Origin: Silene conica
Taxonomy: Eukaryota > Streptophyta > Magnoliopsida > Caryophyllales > Caryophyllaceae
Assembly: GCA_029255685.2 (NCBI GenBank)
Contig: CM055319.2
Coordinates: 12,944,747 to 13,008,746 of the forward strand
Direction of reading: 5' to 3'
DNA: 64,000 bases
The notes under the pieces are model-generated. The model saw only the letters and a program-made list of their open reading frames with translations, was not told the DNA's origin and searched no databases. Made by a program: the position numbers and the translations under genes. This document shows, one piece after another, positions 46,616 to 57,513 of the stretch. Each line of letters opens with the position of its first letter. The first letter of the stretch is position 1.

Positions 46616-48086
46616 GAAAATCGCATTTCCTACAATCTTCAAAACTCCTCAAATCGATTCAAGACTTCTAAAATTGCAACCTACAATGTTTACCCAGCAT
46701 ATGTAATCATCAAATACATCAACTACCAGCAATTAATCCCACAATTAAGCATCAATAAGATTATGGTTTGTATTCGTCGTCTTAAGCATGAATTTCGGAA
46801 CATCAACAACTAAGCATGTGAAACATCATCTAAGCATATAATCAACATATGTGAACATTCCTATCATGTTTCTAAGTTCCAACCACAACAATAACATGAA
46901 AAATCAGAAGCCTAAATCATCCTAAACATGAAAAGTGCTAATATTACAAATAAGGTCGAGTTTTTCATTATCGTCACCTTAAAAGCAATTCCGATCAAAG
47001 CTCCTCTTCCACCACGTAGCTATCCACACTAGGGTCGTCTAATCCTTCACCTACAATCAAGAAAAACGGATTTTATAGCTTAAAGGATGGATTCTACAAA
47101 ATCAGGCCGATTTTCGAATTGAAGGAAACGATAATTGGAAGTGACAGATGACTTGCAAATTTCATAAGGATTCCGAAAATGCATTTATTACCTTGATTTG
47201 GAGTCCGGATGATGAAAAAAAATGGATTATAAGATGGAGTTTTAAGGAGGAAATGAGAAAGAATGAAGAACAGTGTTCCTATTTTGAGAAGGATGAAATG
47301 TCGACAAAACTAAGGATTTTAGGGGTTTATATTTGTCCTTTCCGTTTCAAAGGAAAACGGGTTTGGTAACATGAACGGGTTTTAGTTTTGCCAAGTTGAG
47401 TTCGTCTTAAGGACTTAAGATTCTTAAGACGGATCTTACGATTTATTAAAATACTTTCTCAATAAATTAATAAAATATTATTTTATTACTTAAAATAATT
47501 TAAAACCCTTAAAATATATTTTATAAAAATACGGGATGTTACAGTTAAGTACCTCAAGAACAAACCCGGGCAAGGTCTACTTCTTCGTAGTGATAATAAT
47601 CTCGATCTTCATGCATATTGTGATGCAGACTACGATAGCTGCCCCATTACACGCCGCTCACTATCCGCTTATTTGGTTTTCCTCGGAAGTGCACCCATAT
47701 CATGGAAAACGGAAAAACAATCAACCGTCTCACGATCCTTTGCCGAGTCCGAATACAGAGCTATGGCCTACACCGTCTGCGAACTTAAATGGATTCAAGG
47801 CCTACTCACGTTTCTTGGCTTTCCCCGCACATCCCCAATTGAACTCCACTGTGACAACCAATCCGCTCTTCATATAGCTCGGAATCCCGTCTTTCACGAG
47901 CGCACAAAACACATAGAGATTGACTGTCACTTCATTCGCGATGAAATATTAAAGCAATTCATCCAGCCGAGCTACATTCACACGAAAAAGCAACTAGCCG
48001 ATATTTTCACTAAGGCCCTCGGAACGACACTTTTTGATGATCTCTTGGCCAAGTTAGGCGTCGTTAACCCACTCGCTCCAACTTGA

Positions 48087-48312
48087 GGAGGGTATTACGA
48101 CCAACCGCGCAAGTCACAGCTCCTACTACAACGGTCCTCAAAGGACAACGGCTACTTGCCAACATTAGAGCTATGTATATATATTTACCATGTTTACTTA
48201 TATGGCTCTCTTTCCCATCCATAATTAGATACATATATTTAGCTATATATACATGTAATATCAGTAGGTTGTAAACAAGATAATACAATCAATTATAATA
48301 TTCCAATTCTAA
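48087..48312 (+). repeat. Polypurine tract and LTR-like tail of the old copia element
   Basis: The stop codon is followed at once by GAGGAGGG, a typical copia polypurine tract, then TATTACGACCAACCGCGCAA, the likely degenerate start of the 3' LTR. The right border is not clear; no matching 5' LTR exists in the window. Confidence 0.55.
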
Positions 48313-49859
48313 TATGCACACATGCATTTTGCATTTTTTCTATCAGTTTTGAAATTTGTCATTTATTTAGTTTTTTTTTATATATACCATATCATTTCGA
48401 AAAAAAAATATTTTAGGTAATGACATCAATGTAAAAAGCAAAAAGCTATCAAAAATTTATTCATATAAGTTAATAAATTTTGTATATCATAGTTTTAAAA
48501 ATAACCCGTGTAAAATTGGACGGGATTAAAACTAATTGATTTCTAATTTTAAAGAAGTAGTTGAATTTTATTGTACCAAGAGATATAAAGTGGATTAGTT
48601 TGGTGTAATTGACTTGTGATATCTAAACGAATATGGGAGTATTTTCATTAGCATATCATCTAAAAGTGGTTTTATAAAAATGGGAGGCTAGTAAGGAAAA
48701 TTATGGCTTAAACGATGGAGTAGAATGTAGTCCTGTTTGAATTATTAGTTAACTCTGTAAAATGTTGATGTGCAAATCTGTCCGTGCTAGTATAAAAACT
48801 CTTTTAAAGTTTTCTCAATCTCTCAATCTCCCGATATTATAAAATAATATGGTGTAAATTGTAATTGCATATTAGCGTGCACAAATTCTCATTGAAGACG
48901 AACACTATCAGTTATAAGTTGAAAACGGATAGTGTCCCTCTCATAATATGCAAGTGGTAATCAAGTGGAACTTAAATGGAGCATCCCATTTGCCTTGTTA
49001 CTTGTGATATTGTGAGAGAGGTACTATTCGTCTTCGACTTGTGATGAATAGTACCCTTCTTTAATGAGACTAGCTGATTAACGTGCACTTGTAAACTCAT
49101 CAATTTGTCTATATTATTTAGAAACTGTAGTTAAATCCACAAGAACGTCTAGGTAGGAGACAAATTTGAGTAACACGAATTTACAATGTAGGAGTTTAAA
49201 ATTCGCTCAAAAATATGTACAAGTACAAAGCATGGAATCAGGGACGACCCGCACCAGTGACGAGCCCTTCAAAATTACTTTAGTTTTGTGATAAAAAGCG
49301 CAAATTATGATTGATTTGGGATTATGATTGATTTGGGAGAACACAAAATATGAAACCCGTGGTCTACAATATGAAACCTACCAAACATATGTTTCTGTAA
49401 TCGTCTACGACATTGAGTTAAAGGTGTCGACGAATGTCATTAAACCAGGAGGGTCGGGATGCATCTTGTTATCTCAGAATGCAGTAACAATGATTTTATA
49501 CTACTGCGTTCAGGCACGACCACTCAAAACTGAGAGCATTGGAACAACATTTGAAGTTAGAACACTCTACCCCGAGAATATTGTAGAAGAGAGAAAGAGA
49601 AGAAGTGAGACCACCCGTTACGTATGGTGTTCAAACAATACGACATTGGGTTAAAGGTGTTGAAGACGAATGTCATCAAATTTGGAGGGTCGAGGTGCAT
49701 CTATGTCACAATTCCGAAGATGAAGGCATCATGAACGATTTCAACAACATTATCAAAAACGATACTCCTATTTGATACAGAGCACTATATATATATATAC
49801 TACACACTATGTTTACAATGCAATGCAACAAACGTCCATAGTAACGTATCAAAAGTTAA
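48313..49859. other. Intergenic, no convincing gene
   Basis: AT-rich. A worn Helitron-like 3' terminus (TAGTTTTAAAAATAACCCGTG) lies at about 48490. At 49328-49654 a 108-codon plus-strand frame exists, and part of its neighbourhood (GACATTGAGTTAAAGGTGT at 49410, GACATTGGGTTAAAGGTGT at 49640) is duplicated, so it is more likely repeat debris than a gene. The last 100 bases are probably 3' UTR of the next gene. Confidence 0.45.
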
Positions 49860-51857
49860 TTAGAAAGCTCTATTATCATTAGTTTGAACACCATGCGTAA
49901 CGGGTGCTTTAGCTCTTACTTTCTTCAAGTACAATATACCTGCTCCAATCCCTACTCCGCTTGCAACTGATACCGCCGTCACTGTCCCTGCATCGCCAAA
50001 AATACATTTACATATCACCACTTTATTTATTATTTCGTGTTAGTATCCTTGTTTAAATAGCCAAATTAAATCTAAATTACGATGCTCAAGATCAAGATCA
50101 GTTACGTTACCTGCAATTGCCCCATGACCTCCGCTATGTTGTTCAATCGGTCGATCTGCCATTTTTCCGTTTGTAACAAATTAATACTTCTAATCATCAA
50201 ACCTTACAATTAGACAAGTAAACTTATGACTGTTAAAAACATACCTTTACAATAAGAGGTGATATTCCTATCCTCACACAAGCACAAGAAATCTTGACTC
50301 CTCGTTTCAAACCCGCACATACCGCCCCCTTTAGCACGGTCTTGGCACCGGAGACAGTTAGTAGTCACCGGAATCTCAAAGTCGACTCTGACCCCATACT
50401 CTGGAATCTGATCATAAGGTCTACTAGTACCTATACCACCAACATTGTTCCAGTGAATGCTGGTGTAACTAGGACAGTGCTTAAGCATCATCCTTAACGA
50501 CTCGGTCGCCTTAGGGTAGTATGAGCAACATGAGCTCCCTTGTAACACATTCGGTGCACATTGTGGTAAATGGCGACATAAGTAGCTTGCCGGATCACAA
50601 GTTGTGTCGCAACGATCTGGGTATCTCTCACAAAACATAGGCCTAGCATGGGATCATACAACTTCGTTTCGTTAATCATGTGTAACATACCGTTTACATG
50701 TATTACACGTCCTTCCGTCCAATTCATTTGTTTACCTTTGATAAAAACTCGTTTTTGGCTTTTCAAATCCTATTATTCTAAATATGTATGATCGAAACTA
50801 AATTATAAATGTTCATAAATTTTGTTTTATATCTAACGTTTATACATTTTCTTTATCAAAATTCAATTTTGCTTTTTTACATTTAACGTCTATAAACTTT
50901 TGTTTATTACCTGACTTTCGCAAAATATTTCAATTGATCATATTAATTTATACACTATTCCGGTTGTTATATTAATATTAAGTTGTTTTTATTGTTTTTT
51001 AATTTAGTATTATCGCCAAAGTTTTTTTTTTTTTTTTCCTCCGATTGCTGTAAGTTATTAATTATTATTGTTTATTGTAATTATGTTTTGGGTATAAATT
51101 GTTAGGTAATAGTTCTAGACAGACGACGTTCGAAATTATTATTTAAGTTCATGTTATACATATTGACAGTTTTCGTAGAAATTCATGTATACGAATTTAT
51201 ATCAAAAATGTTACGTAATAATTGTAAAACTATTATTTCAGGCAGTTATTTCGAATTAAAACCGTTATACAATTTTGCAGCTCTAACCATGACGAATTAA
51301 AAAAAAAATTGGGTTAGTGACGTTGCTTAACCAGAGCCTTTTAAATAATCTCGCAATTAAAAAACATAGAAATGAATGGGGCGTGGAGTAGAAAAGAGTA
51401 ATTAGTTGCATTAGAGATGGAATATAACAAACCTGGGTTCCATGATGACCCGGTCGGGGCTACAATTGAAGAAGAGGTATTCATTTTGATTAGAAAGTGA
51501 TAAATGAGTGCTACTATCCAAGCTAAAAGGCCTAGTGGGCCGAGTAAACCGATTTCCATCATGACAAGCCCACATAAGTGGATCCAACACCAAAATATGC
51601 GGGTCTGAATAACTTATGGACTTAACCGTATACCGACCAGAGGGAGTCCGGAGCTCCAATGTGTTCCCGGAGCATACCAAAATGTGGCGGTAGTAGGGGC
51701 TACCGCAGCCATCATCAATGCTTAAGGGGTAGTTTATTTCGATACCTCCACAAGACGTCCTACAAAGGGAGGACTGTGATGTGGTTAAGGGTAGAATTAA
51801 GGATATTAAGGTTAGAATTATAAGAATTAAAATGTGCATTTTATGATGGTAATCCAT
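49860..51857 (-). CDS. WAK-type galacturonan-binding membrane protein without kinase, 4 exons
   Basis: Exons: 51857-51433, 50642-50245, 50155-50111, 49987-49860; 996 bases, 331 aa, GT/AG borders and phases all fit. An N-terminal signal peptide (MHILILIILTLISLILPL) precedes a GUB_WAK-type Cys-rich domain (CRTSCGGIEINYPLSIDDGC to the FFNCSPD motif). Exon 2 has a second Cys-rich block ending NCLRCQDRAKGGGMCGF and FLCLCEDRN. The last exon encodes one membrane span (VTAVSVASGVGIGAGILYL) and a short basic tail. The family binds or is presumed to bind cell-wall pectin; kinase-less members of about this size are normal in plants, so no truncation is implied. A start at the second Met (51842) would also keep the signal peptide. 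Confidence 0.9.
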
Positions 51858-51886
51858 TTAATTACTAGGATTAGTTTTGTGGCATA

Positions 51887-51930
51887 AGATATGATATGAT
51901 ATGATATGATATGATATGATATGATATGAT
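51887..51930. repeat. ATATG pentamer microsatellite upstream of the WAK-type gene
   Basis: Eight or nine head-to-tail ATATG units beginning about 30 bases upstream of the start codon on the gene's 5' side, so probably in the 5' UTR or core promoter. Confidence 0.95.
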
Positions 51931-52288
51931 TGGAGAGGTTGAATTGGTGTATTTGGATGACTAGAATTGAGTGAGTGAAGAAAAGAATCTAAATGTGTAT
52001 GATGAAACTTGTAATTTGTATATTTCTTTAGGTCACCTTTTTACACTTTTTGCATGTTTAATAATGTATTAATGATCTGCCAAAATAAAGTAATGTATTA
52101 ATGGCATTGTTTTTTCATAAGAAATGATGTTTGTTGCTCTGGCTTTTGTAGTGATGTGTTAGAGAAGTAAGCACCTAGCTAGCTTATCATTCATCACATA
52201 TTCACATGTCCATGGAGCTGCCCGTTGCATGTTGACCCAATACTCCGACACTTCATACTCTCATACTCGTACTTCACTACTTTCATGC
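51931..52288. other. Upstream region of the WAK-type gene
   Basis: No gene. AT-rich promoter-side sequence up to the LTR-like repeat; ATCATACACATTT and similar words only. Confidence 0.4.
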
Positions 52289-52830
52289 AACATAATGTTG
52301 GAATAGTTGCTTCAAAAGAATCATATTTTTGTCTTCACTAAGAAAGTTATTAATCGGTCTTCTCATTTTATTCCAAAACTGGTTGTACAGAGTTTAATTA
52401 GTCTTCTTATTATTTCAAGGCTGATTGTGCAAAGTTCTTGGTCAATCTTCTTCTCCTTACGAGACTGACTGCCGCGACTTCCGTTCCCTCATAAATGTTA
52501 TAATACAAATCTTATTAATTCCCTCTACTATATATATACCCTCATTCAAAATCAGAAACTTACACACAAAAACTACCCACTCATATTCTTCTTACTCTTA
52601 CTCTCTCAATTACTATTATTGTCCGGCAATGGATGTGTTCAATTGTTTCTCTACCTACACTAGAGAAACAACAGTTGTGTAATCTGAGAGTTGAGTACTA
52701 GTGAGGCCGTGTGTAATAGACGAGTCATAAATCAACTTTAGGGCAGTGACGATTGTCATGCCACAACCTTCGTAATTCACATAAGATCTTATTTTTATGG
52801 TTTATTGTTTACTCGCTACCACCTATTACC
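52289..52830 (+). repeat. LTR-like sequence with TATA box, copy 1
   Basis: Begins near TGTTGGAATAGTTGC at 52294 and contains CTACTATATATATACCCT (TATA box) at about 52527 and the transcript-start-like TCAGAAACTTACACACAAAA. About 480 bases, from TCTCATTTTATTCC to TACTCGCTACCACCTA, recur in inverse orientation at 63525-64000. Size, TG start and promoter fit a copia LTR. A closing CA and target duplication were not found here. Confidence 0.55.
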
Positions 52831-53318
52831 GTGATAACAATCTAAAATTGATTTAAATTTTCTTACTCGTTAAATATTTATTTAGGCTATATTTGTTTAT
52901 GTTGATTCGTCACCAAAAGTTGGTCAAATTATTTCATAAGGTTTGTTGATTTATAGAGGATATCGATAATTATTAAAATTGTTGATGTGTGTATATATAT
53001 ATATGTGAAAATGGAGATATAGTTTTGCACAGTTTTAATTTGGTGCTGTCAATTAGATAGAATTGATCAATAGACAAATTTGCCCGTGTGGTATATTTTT
53101 AATGTAAATCAATCCTTGTAAAGGTAATGACACAAAATTGATATTGATAGTTGAGATAACAAAGAACTGAAAGAAGTACATGTTACGTTTATTTATCTTG
53201 AAACTCACCTTTAGAACTTGCATTTGCCCGAAGCGCATGTAGGTTATGACTTGTGAGGTACGTTTTTGTTTTAATTTGCTAAAAGTGTTTGCTTTTATTT
53301 TTAGTTTATTTAAAATCA
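52831..53318. other. AT-rich spacer, no gene seen
   Basis: Contains a short (TA)n run at 52990-53003 and no credible frame on either strand. Confidence 0.5.
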
Positions 53319-53503
53319 CAAATTCTCATTTGTAACGGATCTATCCGTCGTAAATTTATGATGAGTTAAATATTACCTACTTCAATAGGGAAAAAAGACA
53401 AGGCATTTGAGATATTCAATCTTTTGTTTTATATATACAAGTGGGAGTTGACCCGTTACAAACTTACGACGGATATATCCATCGCAAGGGAAACTTACTA
53501 ATT
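53319..53503. mobile_element. Small MITE with nested palindrome
   Basis: The left arm TTGTAACGGATCTATCCGTC continues GTAAATTTATGATGAGTT and pairs with the right arm around CGTTACAAACTTACGACGG and ATATATCCATCGCAA. Each arm contains its own GGATATATCC-type palindrome. Borders are approximate. No coding capacity. Confidence 0.5.
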
Positions 53504-53968
53504 CAAAATTGTCATGGTTGTTTCTTCTCATTTCTTAAAAAAGATTATGATATTAGGCCATTGGGATATGTATACTAATAACTTGGCTTAATTGCAGCTC
53601 CTTTTAATTTTATTTGGTTGTAAGTTTTACTCCCTCCTACTCATTTATAATGTCTTATTGTCATGAAAAGACAAAATTTATGAGATATTAGTTGTTTAAT
53701 ATATTGGTTGAATATGGTATGCAGATTAAAGAGAGGGTGTTATAATTTGTATAAAGTAATTAGGGGGATTTTGGTATTATTTTTCACAACTCCTAACAAA
53801 CGAGTTAGTTTGCTGGAACTTTTATGCATGCGTATATTTTTTGTAAAATAATTCTGATGTGTGCCGTAATCATACGATCAAGTTATGCTATTAACATTCA
53901 AAACTTATTAAAGTGTTGCAATCAGTTTTGTATTATTGGTGGTTTGGACCGTAAAATTATAATTACTA
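53504..53968. other. AT-rich spacer with Stowaway-like word
   Basis: A CTCCCTCCTACTCATTTATAA start at 53631 resembles one end of the widespread plant Stowaway-type MITEs, but no clear partner end was found. No gene. Confidence 0.35.
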
Positions 53969-54916
53969 GGTTGTTTGGTTCAACTTCATTTGGAATGAGG
54001 TATGGGTTTTTAAACCCATACCAAGTGTTTGTTTAGGTTTTTTTTTGTTTTCATACCTATACCTAAAACCCACGAGGTATGGGTTTCGGAAACTCTAGGG
54101 GAGGTGGGTATCACCCATTCCAAACCCTTGGTATCAAATTATTTACAAAAATAGAAAATTTCATTGTTTGTGGAACATTTTACGTTTATCATTTTTCATC
54201 TTATTCCTTCAATTCAGATATTTTTTTTCCTATATATTAGTACTTTTCTTTTGCGCAACAATTATTTTGACTCGAATACTTATTAATTTAAATCCGTATT
54301 TCTTGATTTTAAAAAAATTTTTTGAGTTAATTCGTAATTGATCTGCACTGTACTTATTTCTGTTTGAGTTAATTCGTAATTCATTTGCACTATTTTGTTT
54401 AAGTTAATTACTGTGCATTATACAATATTCTTTTGAGTCCCAATGAGGATTGGAAGAAAGAAGTGATACTTGACATGTTATTATGTTAAGTCGTAATGCC
54501 TAAATAGTTTATGTTCGGATCATAGACTCGTTTTTTTCTTATGCAATTATCAAATAATAATTTGAACAATGTTTTATAATAAGTCGTCATTTACTTTGGT
54601 ATTCATTTGTATTTTTGGAGTTTGAAAATTCGAATCTTAATTTAGTGACATTTTTTTACCAATAATTTTATACAATTGTAAAGTTTATGTTTTGTTTTTA
54701 ATTTAGACGATATATAATAATTATTTTAATAAGATGATTAAAATATTTAATTTGATTTCTAATTCCAACAATTTTCAATCCAAACACCAGGTATAGGAAT
54801 GAATTTGATTCCAGTATTGAACCAAACACATGGTATCAGGAATCAAGTTCCAACCCCATACCACCCTGGAATGATTCCTGATTCCAAACCCATACCACAA
54901 TTTGAACCAAACAACC
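53969..54916. mobile_element. hAT-like non-autonomous element, 948 bp
   Basis: Perfect 15-base terminal repeats GGTTGTTTGGTTCAA and TTGAACCAAACAACC. Subterminal regions contain repeated GGTATGGGTTT and AAACCCATACC words in both orientations. The GGTTGTTTGG end style is common in plant hAT MITEs. No duplication of 5-8 bases could be confirmed. The interior is non-coding AT-rich DNA. Confidence 0.75.
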
Positions 54917-55061
54917 CCTTTAAATAGTTACCCAAATAAGTATCTTGGTGCTTAATCTATTGCTTGATTTGTCTGAACGTAATAATATTTTCAATACTTG
55001 AACTAAGAAGCTTTTGTGTTATATTTATTTTGTATATTCACTACAAAACAATGCTCTCTTT

Positions 55062-55500
55062 GCGACGGAATTTTCCGTCGCAAAAAGGGTGAAATCCGTC
55101 GCAAATGATGTTTTTGCGACGGATTTGCGACGGACTGCGTCTGTCCCATATTTTTGTCGCAAAAAGTTAATTTGCGACGGATTTTTCCGTCGCAACTTAT
55201 TTGCGACGGATTGACCTCATTTTGCGACGGATTGACCTTGACCAGAAGTCAAGGTCAGTCAAGATTTGCGACGGAAATTCCGTCGCAAATGGTCCTCTTT
55301 GCGACGGATTTTCCGTCGCAAATCTTGACTGACCTTGATTTCTGGTCAAAGTCAGTCAAGATTTGCGACGGAAAATCCGTCGCAAATAGGACCATTTGCG
55401 ACGGAATTTCCGTCGCAAATCTTGACTGACCTTGACTTCTGGTCAAGGTTTGCGACGGAAAGTCCGTCGCAAATTGAGACATTTCCGTCGCAAATTCCTG
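55062..55500. repeat. CACTA left subterminal palindrome array
   Basis: TTTGCGACGGAA-TTCCGTCGCAAA style palindromes and single TTTGCGACGGA words, alternating with a GACCTTGACTTCTGGTCAAG palindrome, recur through this zone. These are the presumed binding sites of the element's TnpA-like protein. Confidence 0.9.
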
Positions 55501-55741
55501 TGTGATTTTCCGGTTTCAGCCGTTTTTCCAGCTCCCCATTTCCATTGAAATGATTCATTTTTTCCCTTTTGCATGATCTGTAAACCTGCAATTTCAGAAA
55601 AACAACCCAGCAACAAAAACTTGTCGGAGACAAGGGTTTTTAATATCTCTTTTCATAACTAATAAGAAAGTTTTACAAATGATAATCCAACTAAAAACTA
55701 AACATAGTCCGCGGTACATCAACTAAACAACCTAATGAAAT

Positions 55742-57352
55742 CTATCTAACGGTCGTGTCGGTGGGCTGTGGGGTGGCGAAATGACTGGCCGCCCTAGCAT
55801 TGTCGCCGCCATCATCGTCAAAGTCGCGTCTCGGCTGAGAAAAGCCTCCCGGGTTGCAGCTCTGAGTAGTGAACTCCGCCCCCTGTTGACTTAAGTATTC
55901 TTCAATTGCCTTCAGCCTTTGGGATGTCTCGAGATCGCGTTCTCTTAGCTGAGCATTCTCTCGAAGAACTTTGCCGAGGATACCTGCAATGAATAGTCAA
56001 ACATGATATTATATTCATTTAGTAAACGGTTAAATAATTGGTTAGTCTTAATTTTTAATAAACTATAAAATACAAACCTGGGGTGTATTGTGACTGGGTC
56101 CCAGCACTTGAGTGGCGACGACGCTCGTAAATGACTGGGGCTGCATTTCCCATACCGAGTATCAACCCTTTCTTGTTGAAACCGCCTACTTCTTCGAAGT
56201 AGATCTCGTTGTCGTCAATATCTTGCTCCGGGATCTCTTCACTTATCATTTTGTTCTTTCTTGAAAAAACTTTTTCCTACAAAACAAAAATAAAATGTTA
56301 TTAGTATACGTTAATTAATTAGTAAACCAAATTACTAAAATATAAAGAAAAGTTTCTGTTAACTTACAAATAGTGCTTTGGGTTTCGTTGATAGCCAACC
56401 CTTCTTGGCATTCTTTTTTGTCCTCTCAAGCAACTTCAAGGCCGATGGTACATCCCTCCCATCTTCTCCAGCCTGCAATTTAAATCCAACGACACTTGTT
56501 GAAAAAAACATTCAATATTGTCAAAGGGTGAAAATTATTGAAGACAAGAAAAATGAAGTAAAAACTAAACAATTACCATTTCATCCATCATCTGTAGGGT
56601 GTTTTTACGACCCATTATGTGAGTACCTAAGGCCTTGCCTTTTTCGGTACTTCCCGACATCCGGTTGGTCTTGTTTTTGTCGGATTTCTCTTGGAATTTT
56701 GGATCTTCTTTTCTACCCTTCAGTTGTTCAAAAATATCCAAGGGTATCCAGTGCGGCCTTTTCTCCGTTGGTTTCTGCATAGCGTAGTGGATTCTTTTGC
56801 GAAGGCGGTCTTTCATCATGTCTTCCCACGCCGACCTAACCGCTGCTCTATCACGAGGGTGAAAGGTAACTTTTTTCTGTTTCAAGAAAAAAAATAGTTA
56901 AATAAATATGAAACAATAAATAGGTAATAAATAATAAAACGGAAATAGGTAGTAAACAGTTAATAAATACCTCAAACCAATTCCACCACTCTTCCTTAAT
57001 GTAATCCGACGCTTCTGACCAGTTGGGCGCATACTCCTTGTAGTTGCAAATAATGGTCTGTGTTATAAGATTAGAAACGTCTTTGTCACTGAACCTGAAA
57101 AAGAGTTAAATGTGAAAATAAAATAGTCAACAAGTAATCATATTATAATCAATATATACGTATATATAATCAATTATCCGTAAACAAATAAGATACTTAC
57201 CACTTGGCGCCTTCGTAATCAGTCGGATCGAGGTGTACTCGATGTGTAGGCGGCTGAGTCTCAGGTACAATCTCGTCCTCATCATGATTAGCTCCCGATC
57301 GTCCTCCCTCAGGCTGACGACTACCACCACCTCGTCGTCTTCCGCCCGGCAT
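55742..57352 (-). CDS. CACTA second gene (plant transposase, Ptta/En-Spm family), 6 exons
   Basis: Exons: 57352-57201, 57094-56971, 56876-56577, 56472-56368, 56276-56079, 55983-55742; 1121 bases with GT/AG borders, open through each junction I could trace. The first exon encodes a basic Gly-Arg stretch (MPGGRRRGGSRQPEGGR). The middle has FSDKDVSNLITQTI, NWSEASDYIKEEWWNWF, RDRAAVRSAWEDMMKDRLRK and KRPHWIPLDIFEQLK, the plan of the Transposase_24 (Ptta/En/Spm) family. The tail has an acidic segment and a coiled-coil-like ENAQLRERDLETSQRLKAIE. In En/Spm the comparable protein binds subterminal repeats. It starts 162 bases downstream of the TNP2 stop. Confidence 0.75.
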
Positions 57353-57513
57353 ATTATTATCAAACTAATATAGCAACAATTAGAAAGAAATGCTTTACGT
57401 AATTAAAAACTTGAATAATAAGATTAATAAGATAATTTCATTGACATTAAGCCATACGACATCTACAATAATTTCAACAAATACAAGATTATCGAATCTA
57501 ATAGATAGTAGTC

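Larger units (their letters stand above)
44705..47543 (-). mobile_element. Solo LTR (2839 bp) inserted in the copia pol fragment
   Basis: On the minus strand it begins TGTAACATCCCGTATTTTTA and ends GGGGTTTTACA. GTTAA target duplications sit exactly at 44700-44704 and 47544-47548. TG...CA ends, five-base duplication and absence of any gene fit a solo LTR, probably Ty3/gypsy by its TGTAACATCCCG start (inference). The length is large. Internally it holds two arrays of stem-loops (45395-45935 and 46215-46615). The frames in it, such as repeats of GELNTYP, are read-through of the array. Confidence 0.85.
43929..48086 (+). pseudogene. Ty1/copia pol fragment (RT-RNase H), split by a solo LTR
   Basis: Two parts in one frame once the insert 44705-47543 and one GTTAA copy are set aside. 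Part 1, 43929-44704: GVDYNETFAPTAKMVTVR, LHQMDVHNAFLHGDLNEEVY, LYGLRQAPRCWY, VLVYVDDLVICG and KDLGPLKYFLGIEVA are reverse transcriptase motifs. Part 2, 47549-48086: KYLKNKPGQGL, YCDADYDSCPITRRS, STVSRSFAESEYRAMA, CDNQSALHIARNPVFHERTK and DIFTKALG are RNase H motifs, ending in TGA at 48084-48086. Gag, protease and integrase are missing. It is a different copia lineage from the one at 20309 (KPPPGF rather than VQPEGF). Confidence 0.92.

Noticed and set aside
48486..48530. Helitron 3' end (TAGTTTTAAAAATAACCCGTG)
   Set aside because: Terminal CTAG and the hairpin arms are degenerate and no 5' partner is visible.
49328..49654. 108-codon frame as a host gene
   Set aside because: No family recognised, no splice or promoter context, and neighbouring sequence is locally duplicated.
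50494..50766. 90-codon minus frame over the WAK gene exon 2
   Set aside because: Crosses the splice acceptor in a different frame from the Cys-rich domain.
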